Source: Codonopsis lanceolata (Eukaryota > Streptophyta > Magnoliopsida > Asterales > Campanulaceae). Taken from it: a stretch of DNA of 64,000 nucleotides. Where the stretch lies: NCBI GenBank assembly GCA_013146195.2, contig CM028377.1, positions 174,499,845 through 174,563,844 on the forward strand, written 5' to 3'. This document shows positions 1 to 11,584 of this stretch, in pieces (the first letter of the stretch is position 1; each line of letters begins with the position of its first letter). The notes under the pieces were generated by a model. It saw nothing but the letters and a program-made list of their open reading frames with translations, was not told the origin of the DNA and ran no database searches. A program made the position numbers and the translations under genes.

Positions 1-3000
1 ATGCTCGGGCCTCCTCTTTCCTCAAAGTTCTTGAACTTATACCACAAATTATGCAACCTCCTCTCATGCTTTTCGTGGAGAACGTTGTTGGATTCGAGGT
101 TTTTCATTGAATGTTCGGCTCAATCTGTCGTAAGTTGTATTTGCTGATATATTATTGACTTTTGAAACAACTGTTTTGCCTTTGTTCCAGACATCTGATA
201 CGCACAAAAAAATGTTTGAGATATTGGAAGATACCCACTTTGTCACGCAGGAGTTTATATTGAGCCCACTTCAGTTTGGTGTACCCTATTCTAGGCCACG
301 TTACTTTTGCCTGGTACGTCATGCTTTCTCTCCCTCGGTATATGGCATGCACATGGATTTGCTTATATATCTATTGATGTACAATGGAAGGAATGAAAAC
401 CTGTGGGGAAAATTATTGTAGAGGAAGTTTTTGAACTTTTGGGTGTTGAATACATGCTTTGGATGAGGATTATATGGTTTGCTCTTCCTTGCAGTGTTTC
501 TTAAACCTTACAGACTAAGTTGACGTGACTTACTTATTTCCTTACATTTCATAGTATATTAGCCTATTATTTTGGTTACTACTTCTTGTGTGTAAAGGTG
601 ACAGAATTATTAATAAAAAATCATTACCTTAGTGAAGAGCTCTATTATGGGTTCATATTTTCAAGGAATCAACTTTGTTCCATTGTAGATACTCAATAAT
701 TTTGTTATGTTGGAAGAATTCCTTGTAGTTAATAGGGCCATGAGTTTGGAAAATTGGCAGGGATTTAAGTCGAGGTGAAGTTAGTTATTTAAGAATGGTT
801 ACACGCGAGGGATCCTTCTCTTTTACTTGACACGGACGATCCTTTAGAGACCCATTCCACTAATAACACCCATGAAAGTAGGCTCAAAAGAAAACGACAG
901 CTCTTTTCTAGCCAATCACTGCCATAAGAAAACCTCAAAGGAGACTCAATCACTAACCCTCAGCCTCAACCACCTAATTGCAGCTGTCTTCAACACCTCA
1001 AAACTCCATGACGCAACCCTTCTTTATCGGCCAACTGTTTACAAACTCAACACAAATGACGTTTGCAAATGCACAGACCTTGCAAGAGGATCTCCCAGGA
1101 CTGGGGTATGTTGTGTGAAAATTTCTCCAAATCTCATGATCATTTGTTCTTACATTGTGAAGGTGTGCGGTTCCTTCGGCAAAACCTTTTTGGTGTGACC
1201 GGTCAGGTTTGAGATTCCCCTGGTTTCATGTTGTCTCTTCTTAAGATTCAGTTTAGAGGATCTGGGAGAGGTGGAGACAAGAATTGTTGTGGCAATGTGG
1301 GAAGTGTGCTGCTCTTTGGTGTATATGGACTGAGAGGAACCCTAAAATTTTCAGGAGTTAGGCTTTGTCGTGGTCACTTCTATGTGAGGGAGTGGTTCAC
1401 TTGGCCTCTCATTGTGTTGGCAAGGGGCGCTTTGCATGGGGTTCCTCTTTCCGTGATTCAGGGTATTGGAGCGCTTTGCTTCATTAGTCTTTCTCCATAG
1501 CTACTTAGCTCCAGGTTTATTTGCTTTCATGATGGACTTCTCATCCATCTTCTTGTAATTTTCTCCTCTTTCTATTGGAATTTCAGAAAAAGTAATATGT
1601 ATATATATATATTATATGGTTTTAATGGTTACTTTCTTTCACTAACCATTGATGGTTACTATAGTATTGTCCATTAGATCAAAAATCAAACATTAAGATT
1701 CATTGGGTAGTCGGAAAATACAATTAATTCACCTCAAAAGAATACAAACTATTAATTACATTGATAAATCTCAACCTTTTGTTTTTTATCAAATGGATAA
1801 TATTAATAGTGACCATCAATGGTTAGTCAGAGAAAGTACCATTGAAAACTCCCCCATATATGTGTATATATATTTATATATATAATTGATGAGGATGGAT
1901 TTGAGGCTAATCTAGGTGAGGAGGGAGGGAAGGACCCTTTTCACGAAAATCACCTGCGGATAGAATAGACATCTTTTTGGACCTTTTGCCCACTTTCCCT
2001 CTATGCACACCTACATGTAAATCACCTGGGGAAAAGGAGAAGGCACCTCTTGGACCTTTGGTTATTCGCTTATCCTTGCTTTTTTTTCTTTGATAAAATA
2101 ACATAGATAAAGAAGAAAGTACACTCGTATGGATGAGAAGTTCATAATCACAAAATGCCAAGGAAAAAACAAAAAAGTTTAAAAAAGTAAACGTTCCAAT
2201 CCTGTGAAAAGAACCCCGGAGAATACCCCCCTAACTTTTGCCAAAAACAGCTGTATCCCACAGAAAAGGCAATGACACCGCCTGTCCCCTAAACATTCGT
2301 GAATTGCCCTTCGTCAAAATACACCACAATATAGCAAACACCCCATCTGCCACAAAATCTCATCATGACCTCCATACCCAAACCCTCTAAACTTCCCAAC
2401 TAAATAGATGAATAAAACATGTTTCTAACTCTTTTGCTTGCACCTTATGAGACATTGTGCATGAATCCCAACTATGGATTAGTCTTTCATGGAGACAAGG
2501 TTTCTGCTATAAACATGTAATGTTGCCCATTATGGATGGAGGTTACATTCGATTCCTGGAGGAGTGTGGATGGGAGACACTTCGTTGCATTCTGCTTTCT
2601 CTCGATCTTTCACCTTTCCTTGGTGCATATGGCTCCTATATCTTCTTTCTTTTCCGGGGTGATAGCATCTCCTTCTTGGAATTTTTCGTTTTTTTCCCCT
2701 GATAGTAAAAACTGGGTGTCTGAGAAGGTTATCACTCTCCTTCTCCTGCTTCCATGAGTTCAGTTCATTGAGCTTCCTGATGCTTGAACTTAGGTGTTGG
2801 AAGGATTGGGGCAATACTAGTGTCGTTCTTTGCTCACTCATTTGATTCGATCACCAATTTTTATTTTATTTTTGTTAAGTATTTGATTCAATCACCAATC
2901 CCTACTCAATTCTCGATCTCTTCTTTTATTTGGAAAGCTAGAGTCCCATTCAAAGTAAGAGCGTTTGTTTGGCTTTTGGTTCTTGGTGGGTTCAATAATT

Positions 3001-6000
3001 GTGATGTCTTGCAAGGTCATAGACCCTACGGGCAGTGGCGAAGCCAGAAATATGTTTAAAGGTGGTTAAAATTATTTTTTGAGTAGTAAAATGGATTATA
3101 TTATCTGAATTTGGCTTAAATGGGGGTCAAATTGTAATACAGTGCAATTTTTTCCTAAAATAAAGGGGGTCAAAAGTGATAAGAATGTTATTTTAAGTAG
3201 TAAAAAGGTCATTCTTAATCTAATTGTATTAACGGGATTCATTCTCAATGATAAAGGGGGTCAAATACTTTGCCATCTCCTACGAGTCACTTTCCCCGAG
3301 TTGGAATGTGATGCGCACAAGATGGAATCACATGATCACTTATTTCATCTGTCTCAATCTCTTCTTTGCGATAGACTGGTTTATGTAGCGTCTCTTTGGG
3401 CTTTGGCTAGGAGTGCCTTTCGAGGAGTTCCTATCCCTGATTTGCAGCAGGACCGGAATGCCTTAATTTCTTGATTCTTTTTTCCTTTTTGTTCCTTTAA
3501 CTGTATTTCTGTTTTGTTTTGACGGACTTCTTGCTAATCTAATCTTATTTTTTATGGTCAAATAAAAAAAAAGGAAGAAAAGAAGTTAGTTGTTTATGCC
3601 CGTACTTGGAATTAGTTCACTGTATTCTGCTCTATTTGAATCTTGCTAAATCTATTGAATGGTTTGTCTTTGTTAATAGAAATTTAATATCTAATATAAT
3701 CTTTATAGTTTCACAATTTTACCAAACGTTCCAAACAACATCGGATGTATGACTCATCTGTAATATCTAAACTGCAGGCAAAAAGAAAACCTTTATCCTT
3801 TAGGAATCCAGTGTTCAACAAACAGCTTCTTAGGGCGCCAGGACCATTATTTGTGAACAATGAAAGAACTATTATTGTCGGTGAAACTGATCAATCACAC
3901 GGGAGCTTGGATGTGAAACTTCAAGCATGCCTTTCCATAGAAAGGTTTCTTGAATTCAAGAATTTTACAAACCAGGATGAGGTGGAAGCCACTTGCTTGC
4001 TACCTGATGGTTCTCCTGAGGTCTCTGGAACTTTAGAGAAATCTCCCCATAACTCTTTGAACCAGTATTTTGTTCCGTCAAGTTTGATAGAGAGATGGGG
4101 AAGTGCCATGGGTATCCTTAATTTTGTTTCTTCTGTTCAAGTTGTCATTGAAGTTTTAGGGCCCTAAATTATTCACAAATGTGTTGCTGCCTCTCCATGC
4201 AAAAGAACCCTTAAAAGAGCATAGATATCGTCTATCCTGATTCCAGGCGCTGCTGTTGTTTCACGAAAAGTTATTATCGATACGTAAAGGGGACTGGCTC
4301 CCTTTTGGCTACTGTTATGGTAAGATCTCTTAGCAAAAAAATAATTTCTTGCTAATCTCAGAGTAGAGTTGTGTGGCATTTTATATGTAATTTGCTGTAG
4401 CCTTCACACTCCCTTCTATAATGTCCCTTACATTGCTCATTGCCACTTCTCATATTATGCGACATGTAAGCTGGTTTATCTCCATGTAGTTACTATTTTT
4501 ATTTTTCTTAAGGTTAACTTTGCTCGTGTATTATTCTTCCATTTTTCTTGCCTTTTCTGTAATCCTTCACTTTCTTGTCTCCTTCCCTCTATCCCCTCTC
4601 TCTCCTTTTCTGGTTGATCCCAGTGACCTAATACAACTAAAATCTTTGTCCATGTCTATATCATTGTCCATCTTTGTCCCTCTGTGTGTGTATGTCTCTC
4701 TTATTTAACATGCATGCATATGTCAGTAAATGTTTTGAAAGTTGAACATTATTAATTTAGACTTTCGTGCATATTCGAGACAAGCCTGCATGCTTGGGTA
4801 GTGCTCATCTCACTTCAGTGCAAAATAAATAATCAATTTATTTTGTTTGTAGTCATAGAAATGGGTTGTCTTGACTTCCCCGCCTCAATGGAAAAGTCAA
4901 CAAATTCCCCAAAGTCTTTTTACCCTAAAAGCCCCTCACTGTTTGACAATTGACATTGATTCATACTGTTGAAGAACTTGTTACTAATTACTACGTCATC
5001 TTTTGTTGGACCACCCTATGTGATTAGTGTCCTCTCTCTCTCTCTCTGCCAGCTTGTCATATTATCTCTCTTTCTTTTCCAGCACCTTAATTGATGATCA
5101 ACATACACCAGATTCAGAAGTAGCACCTTAAACTAAATGTTTTAGGTAGGTTTGGTGGGCATCTTTCTTTGTAGATCTAGCTACTTTCTTACAGGATGGT
5201 TATGAAACTTAGTGGCTTTCCCATTCCTCCCCTATAATATTAGTTTCTTCATTTCTATTGCATCTTTATCAAAGGGCCTTTGAACTCTTCCTTCCTTTTA
5301 GATGAAATCGTCAAAAGATTAATATTAGTGGCTGTGTCAAATGATGGAGAAGTTAATTGCTTCCATTTTTGGCTTTGTTAAAACAGTTGGAAAATGTTAA
5401 CTAGTGAATTGGAATCTGATTTTGGGTATGTTCAAGATTTCGTGGGAGATGCCTCTCTCCTGTAAAGAGTTGTTTCTGAGCTGGACGTAGTAGGAAAAAG
5501 AAGAAGATCTGGACATAGTATAAAAGGAGAAGTTTTTTCATTTGGGATACAATTCCTTTGGCTGTTTGCTGGATTCTTTTGGGGGGGGGGGGACAGAAAC
5601 AGAAGGGCGTTTGAAAATGAGGAATTTATGAGTCAGTTAAAGGACACCCTGCTTCGAACTCTTTTTTTCTGGTATTCCGAGTCTTTGGAGACTATTTCTA
5701 TTACTAATAATTCTTTTGTAGAATTTGTCAATGCCTTCTCTTTTGATCAGTAAGTATAAGCGTCACCTGTTTTGACGCTTTGGTATATAACATCTTTATT
5801 TATCAAAAAAAGAAAGAAAGTAAACGAATATTAGTCCTAGATGTTGTTCACTATAGATAGCCAAAGTAAAAGCTACTTTACTTTTATGCCTCGAGTTCAA
5901 GGGTTGGTTATTAACCAGACGTTTATATTGTCAAACCAATGCTGCAGAAAGTTAACGTAACCCCATAATATATTTCTCTTTGAATGCTAGCCTAAGTGGT

Positions 6001-9000
6001 ACCTCCCTTGTGTTGAGATTAACAGCCTCATAACTTTTGGGTTACACTTTTCATAAAAACTACATATTCTCGCTTCTGAGGTGGTTCTCATAGAATGTTT
6101 TATCTTTCTGAAACATGAGAGATTGGTTTAATTCAATACGACACTTTTCAGTCTAGCCACTGGGAGTGGTCTGATATGTTATAAGAGATTTCAACTGGTC
6201 AAAATTCTGCTCAAGTTGAAGGGCATGTAGTTTATCCGGTAACCCTGCCTGTTTAAGCCTTTACAAATTACCATGCTGGCATCTTTTCTCTTTTACTATC
6301 ACCGTTTTATTTCTCTACTCTGCAGTATATGTAATGCATGAATGATAATCAAATATGGCTTTCTTATCTGGTCTTTTTCAGTCAACTTGATTAGATTCTC
6401 CCGTAAATCATTATCTAACTCTGATTCCAAGCATTGTAGCTATTAGGTTACTCCCTCCGTCCCAAAAAGAGAGTCCCACTTTGAATTTACACGGATATCA
6501 AGAAAATGTTTAATATCTTGTTTACTTCATATAACACCCTTAAGTTGTCATCAGTGGTGACTAATCAGTGTGACCGATTCCATTTTCTTTCTCAAATCTG
6601 AATAAGGTAGTCAAGATATGTGGCGAAAAAACTTTATCCAACAAGGAAAGGGGACACTCTTTCTGAGACATTCCAAAATGGAACAAGGGACTCCTTTTTT
6701 GTGATGGGGGGTCATTATGTTACTTGGAAATGGCACCTGGCCAGTTTTTGGACTAGTTTTTTGCACAAGTTGTTGTGAACAAACAAATGTACTTTACGGA
6801 AAAAACAGTTCTATTTTCCAAACAAACATTGTATTTTCCAAAAAAATGGTATACACATTTTCCAAAAAAAAAACAAAACAAAAAAACGAACGCTGTGATG
6901 CACCAGTTGTGATCCAAGGCTTCTCTGTCATCGGATCACAACTGCTGCAAAAAACTGGTCCAAAAAAACTGGCCAAGTGTCATTCTCAAGTAACTTGGGT
7001 ACTATTCAATTAGTGATATAGCTTTTTAATAAAACATTTCCAATGCATCCATAGTATCTGGTTCAACGTAAGATCATCGTCCAGTGATTGCATTCATGTG
7101 TCATGACCTTTTTCTGAATCAAAAACATGCAGCCAAGGACAAAAGACAAAACATCATTGGAGGAACAGTGCCTTAGGTATTTCACTCCTAGAGAGGTATG
7201 TAGAATTTCTTCTTTCTAATGGTCTTCTTTTTTTGGATTTTTTAATCATGCATTATAAGTGATGAAAACAAAATAATTTCCCAGGTTGCCAATTTGCACT
7301 CTTTTCCCAAGGATTTTGATTTTCCACAACACATAAGCCTTCGGCAACGGTATGTTCCACACAGTTCTTATATGTTTTTTTTAAAATTATTATTATACTG
7401 CTGTAAAGCCTTGAAAATGTAAATATTGGCCATATTTAAAGATTACAAGGTTGATAAATGTGGTGTAGACCATATTGTCCAGGACTTTTACCCATTTATG
7501 ACAAGGACAGAACATTGTAAACTAGCTACGCTAGCATATCATATCTACCTGCTGTCAGCCTGTGAAAACTGCGATTTCATTGACTGTCTGCCTAAGAGTT
7601 GGAACTTGTTTGAGACATTGATCATGTCAATAGAAATCCGTATCATGTCAATTTCTCTTTGACCTTTCTGCTTCAATCCTAAGGCTATTTCTTACCATTG
7701 TGCTTTAGACAATGACTTTGAGAAGATATTAAATGAACACACAAGACTTTGTGAAAGCTGAGCTTGTCTGCAGCAACAGTAAAGCTGCTCCACTGCTACC
7801 TGGGAGCCATGTCTTCCGGACCACATAAACAGCCATCCCTCCTCTGATTGTTTTATTATTATTTTGAGGCAATGGCTGACTCTGGCTGGAAGACAACTAT
7901 GAACGAGGAAATGTGTGCTCTTTAGCATAATCAAACTTGAGATTTGATTTATTTGCCATATGTTAAGTGTGCAATTGGTGGTAAGTGGGTATTCAGTGAA
8001 AGTCAATCCCGATGGCTCTCTAGCTCGCTTGAAGGCCTGTCTAGTGGCCAAAGGCATAGTTATCAATAGCAGTCACCCGCGGCGAGGCTAGGATGTAGGC
8101 GAGGAGGCTACGCCTCATTGGTGGCCAGCGCAAGGTTAGTTTCCTTCTAAGGTCTTGGGTGGTCGCCTGTCACGCCTTTTGAGGAGGCAACAAATGCGAT
8201 ATGGCAGGTTAAAGCGGGCACATTGAGTTACAGTAAAACTTTGGTTGGAACGACGCAGTTTTATAGGTTTTATAATTAAAATACCTTAATTTGATCTTGC
8301 AACTTGCATTCCTTCCCTAATCAGACAGATGCGAGTCACGCGACAAGGGCTAGGAGCGAATCGTCTTTGGCAAAGATGCATGGTTGCGCCTAGGGCTTTA
8401 GGCCTTGCCGTGGCCACTTCGACTCTTCAAGTCGTCGTCGTCGTCTTCCACTCTTCAACGCGACTCGACTTCTCAAGTCTTCGATTAACCAACTTTTCAA
8501 GTCTTTGACGCTTCAAGTCTTTGACTTCTTTGTTTCTTTAGGCTTCTTTCGTACCTTAAATACTATAGACAGTGGATGCATTTTTTTAATTGACTTCTTT
8601 AATTTCTGTCTTTTTTTCAATTTTTTTACCCTACTGTACTTGGCAATTGATAGTCCATGCTTGATTCTTTTTTATTTTTTGACTTCTTATCTTATTTTTA
8701 ATTTGGGATTTGGGATTTTTTTTGTAGTATCCGGATAGTCTGATACTCCTTTTTTCTTTATTTACTCTGTGTCTTTTTTCCCTCATAGTGTGATACTCCT
8801 TTTTTCTTTATTTACTTTGCGTCTTTTTTCCCTCTTAGTGTCATACACTCGCATTCATGCTCTGTTTCTTTAGGCTTACATTGGAATTGTAGGTTAATTG
8901 TTAATTTCATCTTTTGGTTGCATTTCTTCAGCATATGTAACTTTATTTTCATTAGTTGCATAACTCTTTATTATCTTATTTGAAGTTTTAATTAACTCGT

Positions 9001-9760
9001 AATCTCATCTTTTGCTATGGAATTGTAGGTTTGGATGTTGAATTTGTAATTGACTTGTTGCTATTATATGTGAACTTAATTTCATTTATTCTCATCTATA
9101 CATGTCTTAAAATTTGTTTCAAGAAAATAATAAATAAATATATATACTATTTTTCTTAATTTGTCGCCTTGCTCGCCTTTCAGTCGCCCGCCTCTCGCCT
9201 TCCGCCTTTAATAACTATGGCCAAGGGTTATGCTAGACTAATGTTGTAGTTTATTAAGAAATTCTCTCCGGTTACACAAGTTAGCTTTTGTTAGGTTGCT
9301 TATTTCTCTTGCTCCATCCTACCATTTGGCTTTGTGCACGAGCTAGACGTGAAGAATTTGTTTCTTCACGGTGATCTACTGGAAGAGGTTTATCTCGAAC
9401 AACCACATGGGTTTGTTGTTTAGGGGGAGTTAGGGATGGTTCGTAAATTGAAGTTGTATGGTCTGAAACAGTCTCCTAGAGCTTGGTTTGGGAGATTTAG
9501 TGAGGTCATGTTAGAGTTTGGCTTTATGGGGTGCTGCATTCAATCTTTTATCATCACTAGCACACTTATGTTGGATTAGGTGCAAAACTAGCACAAACTC
9601 CCTTAGATCCAAATGTGAAACTTAGAGTTGATGATGGTGTGCTGAGTTGGCGTTAACCCTTTTGTAGAGTTCGTGGATAGTATTTCTTTTTGTTAGTGGT
9701 GGCTCTATTTGTATACTTGTACACACAGGACACGTCATTTGTTTTGGCATCTGTTTATGC

Positions 9761-9795
<35 letters not shown>

Positions 9796-10930
9796 CATGT
9801 ATGTATATATATATATAATATCTCTTTACAAAAAAATTGGGTCATCCAGGAGGCTGTAGCGAGGGTCCTTTAATATCTCGAGCGAGGCCCACGTTTCGGG
9901 TAACTTTATCGAGAATATGGGCACGTGAGAGTTGAGGGATTTTTTGATGTTGATTAGGGTGGCTTTCTTTCAGATAGGAAGTCAAGGAAGTCAACGAAAG
10001 AGTATTGTATATTTATATTTGTTGGATGTCTTGGATGAGCAAGAAGCATCTGGTAGTTACAAGATCGAGTGCAGAAGCGGAGTATAGAGCCATGGCTCTG
10101 ACGTGGATTCGCCATATTCTTGATGAGATTGGGTTTGGTAGTTCAACACCTATGCAGTTTTTGGTGTGATAAACAAGGAGCCATCCATATTGCGTCAAAT
10201 CTTGTGTTTCATGAACTCACGAAGCATATTGAGGTCAAGGGTCATGAACTCACGAGTTATGTCAAGTCGAGTGAATAACTTGCTGATATTCTTTTGTTTA
10301 GGTATTGTCATTTGTGATGACGGAAAATGTCCACCTGAGACTCACATGACCATGTTTAGGTATCTTTTTTATCATAATGTTCTTTTGGTATTTCAATCGA
10401 CTATCTTACCGTTGTTGTCTTAGGATCCTATTTGTTGTTACTATGTACAAGACAATCAATTGAAATACTAAAAGAGCATTATGTGAAAAATACCTAAAGT
10501 TAGTAACGTGAGTCTCAAGTGAGCATTTTTTTGTCATATCGAACAGAAGTGCCTAAACATAAGGTGCGACTAAAGAAATCATTATAGTTGATGTGGATGC
10601 ATTGCTTCAGTTGGTAGTTAAGGGGTGCAATTCGAACCCGACCCATAGTTGAGGGGGGTTATATGTAATTTATCCGTTAAATAATCATGATCTTTATAAA
10701 TACCCTAACTTCTCCACGTCAACAACTCTACCAATGGTTTCACAACTTCACATCCACTGTTACCGGTCAGACTCTTCAATGAAGGCCGTAGATGGTAACT
10801 ATGTCATTACAGTATCTGACTTGAGATAAATTTATGTGTGTTGTTTTCCTGCAGTTATGCATTGCTGGGGAACAGTTTAAGTGTGGCAGTAGTGGCTCCA
10901 TTGCTTTGTTATCTATTCAGTGAACCATAG
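1..10930 (+). CDS. DNMT2: DNMT2/TRDMT1-type tRNA (cytosine-5) methyltransferase, 5' end outside window
   Basis: Family role: methylates C38 of tRNA-Asp using SAM. Seven exons join in frame: 1-98, 191-313, 3778-4111, 4225-4319, 7133-7195, 7285-7349 and 10855-10930 (stop TAG), giving about 283 residues. All introns are GT..AG and no stop or frameshift is seen in the exons. Visible motifs are ENVVGFE (motif VI) at the end of the first exon, GVPYSRPRYFCL (motif VIII region) in the second, the DNMT2-specific CFT block (CCCFTKSYYRYVKGTGS) in the fourth, and LGNSLSVAVVAPLL (motif X) in the last. The Pro-Cys catalytic motif and roughly 100 N-terminal residues lie left of the window, judging from the usual length of about 380-390 aa. 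Introns of 3.5, 2.8 and 3.5 kb are swollen with transposons, in contrast to neighbouring introns of about 90-110 bp. The identification is firm; whether the gene is expressed is not shown. Confidence 0.95.
870..1590 (+). mobile_element. LINE 3' end relic (zinc-binding tail) in DNMT2 intron
   Basis: Broken reading frames here translate, with shifts, to the C-terminal region of plant L1-type LINE ORF2: a KLNTNDV stretch, a Cys-containing DHLFLHC-like segment near 1110-1160, and an ending like GVPLSVIQ near 1440-1465. A related ending (GVPIPDLQQD) occurs in the relic at 2880-3580. Several frameshifts show it is dead. It lies in the same orientation as DNMT2, between exons 2 and 3. Confidence 0.6.
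1605..1862. mobile_element. MITE-like inverted-repeat element
   Basis: About 50 bp at 1615-1665 (core CACTAACCATTGATGGT) recur in reverse complement at 1801-1860 (ACCATCAATGGTTAG), with roughly 135 bp between the arms. TA-rich tracts flank both ends (near 1600 and 1868), so the exact borders and target duplication are unclear. The size and long arms fit a non-autonomous DNA transposon in the DNMT2 intron. Confidence 0.65.
1890..2790. other. DNMT2 intron stretch without recognised feature
   Basis: Mixed-composition sequence with only short ORFs on both strands and no recognisable domain. It could be the remains of a retroelement next to the LINE relic at 2880, but nothing I can identify supports a particular family. 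Confidence 0.4.
2880..3580 (+). mobile_element. Second LINE 3' end relic in the same intron
   Basis: Positions 2912-3030 encode SFIWKARVPFKVRAFVWLLV and then a DVLQGHRPY-like motif, typical of the region before the zinc-binding tail in plant LINEs. The LINE tail resumes at about 3300 (SLWALARSAFRGVPIPDLQQD, 3385-3450) and ends in an A-rich 3' end near 3570. The two parts are separated by about 250 bp of unrelated sequence (3031-3290). It overlaps in content with the relic at 870-1590, so these are two insertions, both oriented with DNMT2. Confidence 0.65.
3031..3290. mobile_element. Insertion inside LINE relic
   Basis: A block starting GGGCAGTGGCGAAGCCAG and carrying repeated GGGGGTCAAA motifs (near 3122, 3165, 3255) splits the LINE tail. 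Its start resembles a repeat terminus common in plant genomes, but I cannot assign a superfamily and no clear target duplication is visible. Confidence 0.35.
4320..5540. other. DNMT2 intron, mostly plain sequence with CT microsatellite
   Basis: First part of the 2.8-kb intron between exons 4 and 5. It is T- and C-rich, with a short (CT)n run at about 5032-5047. No transposon or conserved coding signal was recognised in this part. Confidence 0.5.
5545..5815 (+). mobile_element. LINE 3' tail, 5'-truncated
   Basis: Encodes a decayed end of LINE ORF2 (an RRAFENEELMSQLKDTLLRT-like stretch around 5600-5660, then NSFVEFVNAFSFDQ before a stop near 5750). It is followed by a 3' UTR with CACCTGTTTTGACGCTTTGG and the terminal TTATTTATCAAAAAAAG. 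The same 3' end recurs near 9720, 32690, 50215 and 50760, defining one LINE family in the window. A G homopolymer lies at about 5580-5591. Confidence 0.75.
6449..6700. mobile_element. Stowaway-like MITE, decayed
   Basis: The left end reads TACTCCCTCCGTCCCAAAAA, the classic Stowaway (Tc1/mariner) terminus. A diverged reverse-complement partner (TTCCAAAATGGAACAAGGGA) lies at about 6671-6690. Arms are imperfect. It lies in the DNMT2 intron. Confidence 0.6.
6719..6994. mobile_element. MITE with ~60-bp terminal inverted repeats
   Basis: The left arm from 6719 starts GTTACTTGGAAATGGCACCT; the right arm ending 6994 reads, reversed, GTTACTTGAGAATGACACTT. Both arms continue through TGGCCAGTTTTT and a GACYAGTTTTTTGCA segment for about 60 bp. 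It is a 276-bp non-autonomous element located 138 bp upstream of DNMT2 exon 5. Confidence 0.75.
7780..8054 (+). mobile_element. Ty1-copia pol relic, part 1 (before RT core)
   Basis: Within the last DNMT2 intron. Translation gives a WKTTMNEEM-like stretch and then KWVFSVKVNPDGSLARLKAC followed by LVAKG, the conserved start of copia reverse transcriptase. A stop and other changes show decay. The frame stops at Val-Ala-Lys-Gly, where the hAT-like element begins. Confidence 0.8.
8055..9219. mobile_element. hAT-like non-autonomous element inserted in copia
   Basis: 1165-bp insertion. Its left end, CATAGTTATCAA, is mirrored by TTTAATAACTATG at the right end. It is flanked by 8-bp duplications GCCAAAGG (8047-8054) and GCCAAGGG (9220-9227), one mismatch apart, which fits hAT. 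Both flanks encode Ala-Lys-Gly of the copia pol gene, so the insertion point is exact. Inside there are GC-rich subterminal segments (GAGGCTA, TCGCCTT motifs) and T-rich sequence, with no transposase. A direct repeat of about 60 bp lies near 8738-8840. Confidence 0.85.
9220..9654 (+). mobile_element. Ty1-copia pol relic, part 2 (RT)
   Basis: Resumes in the codon where part 1 stopped (AKGYA). Then come ELDVKNLFLHGDLLEEVYLE near 9340-9400 and LKLYGLKQSPRAWFGRF near 9445-9495, both hallmarks of copia RT. A stop replaces a codon near 9421, and the YVDD region is missing or scrambled. Decayed. Confidence 0.85.
9655..9835 (+). mobile_element. LINE 3' tail inserted in copia, with TA/TG microsatellite
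   Basis: A stretch reading PFVEFVDSI followed by a 3' UTR with GGACACGTCATTTGTTTTGG matches the window's LINE family 3' end. It is followed by a (TA)n-rich tract at about 9762-9815. It splits the copia relic between RT and RNase H. Confidence 0.65.
9840..10290 (+). mobile_element. Ty1-copia relic, part 3 (RNase H)
   Basis: Encodes, with frame changes, a YGHVRVEGFFD-like stretch, a SDRKSRKSTKEYC-like stretch, and SKKHLVVTRSSAEAEYRAMA at about 10036-10095, then a HELTKHIEVKGHE-like stretch. SSAEAEYRA is diagnostic for copia RNase H. It has several stops. Confidence 0.8.
10293..10563. mobile_element. Hairpin (MITE-like) element
   Basis: Nearly continuous imperfect inverted repeat. The arm at 10293-10410 (TGTTTAGGTATTGTC, CCTGAGACTCAC, TTTTGGTATTTCAAT) is mirrored at 10450-10563 (ATTGAAATACTAAAAG, GTGAGTCTCAAG, GCCTAAACA), with about 40 bp between arms. 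It lies directly after the copia RNase H relic. A transcript would fold into a long hairpin. Confidence 0.7.
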
Positions 10931-11575
10931 CAAGAATTAAAGCACAGGTTTCTTTGCTGCAACCCTTTTCCAAAGAAGATTCAGGTCGGTGGTCATTGAA
11001 CTCTGATGGCTAATTTCCATGAAAGTTGTTATAGTTGCGTGGGAGGCCCTCATAAGTCATATGAAGCCTAATACGGGTACAATTCAATGCCATATCGATT
11101 ACAGAGCTAGGAGTTTATTAAAGTTAACTATTTAGGACAATATGTATCAGTTCAATAGCTTGCAAGTTGTGTATTGAGTTCAACTGTCCAATACATTGTA
11201 ATGTAAAACACATTTTGCGGCAATTTCACTTGTAGTTATTACAACAACAACGTATTTGCATTAATGGCATTTTCCTTTCTCTCCGTCGTTTTGAATTTAG
11301 ATGTCAGAAGTGGCTGAAACCATATATTTGGAATCTCTACTAATTCGAGTTTGAAGAGATGCGCAGTCTTTTAATTCTTAGCAAATATGCCTTATTCTTG
11401 TCATTGTTCATCCTTCTTTAAAGCCGCCAAGGCTTGTCGAGCACAAAGTCATTTCAATATCATTTCACCCTTGAATAACAATTGAACATAACAGTCATTT
11501 AGTTCTTCAAGTGTCTTTGTTTTGCTTACACTCTTTTGGAAGGAATTGAGATAAACTGAACCTCAAGGGTGGGTA
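10931..11575 (+). other. DNMT2 3' flank / probable 3' UTR
   Basis: Sequence downstream of the DNMT2 stop with no other gene. Much of 10810-11345 is duplicated at 53095-53570, so it behaves as host sequence. A short reading frame near 11305 (QKWLKPYIWNL) is longer in the duplicate. No clear polyadenylation signal could be chosen. Confidence 0.5.
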
Positions 11576-11584
11576 TTAGAATTA

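Noticed and set aside
7692..8066. 124-aa minus-strand ORF
   Set aside because: It is antisense to the copia pol relic, which has clear + strand motifs.
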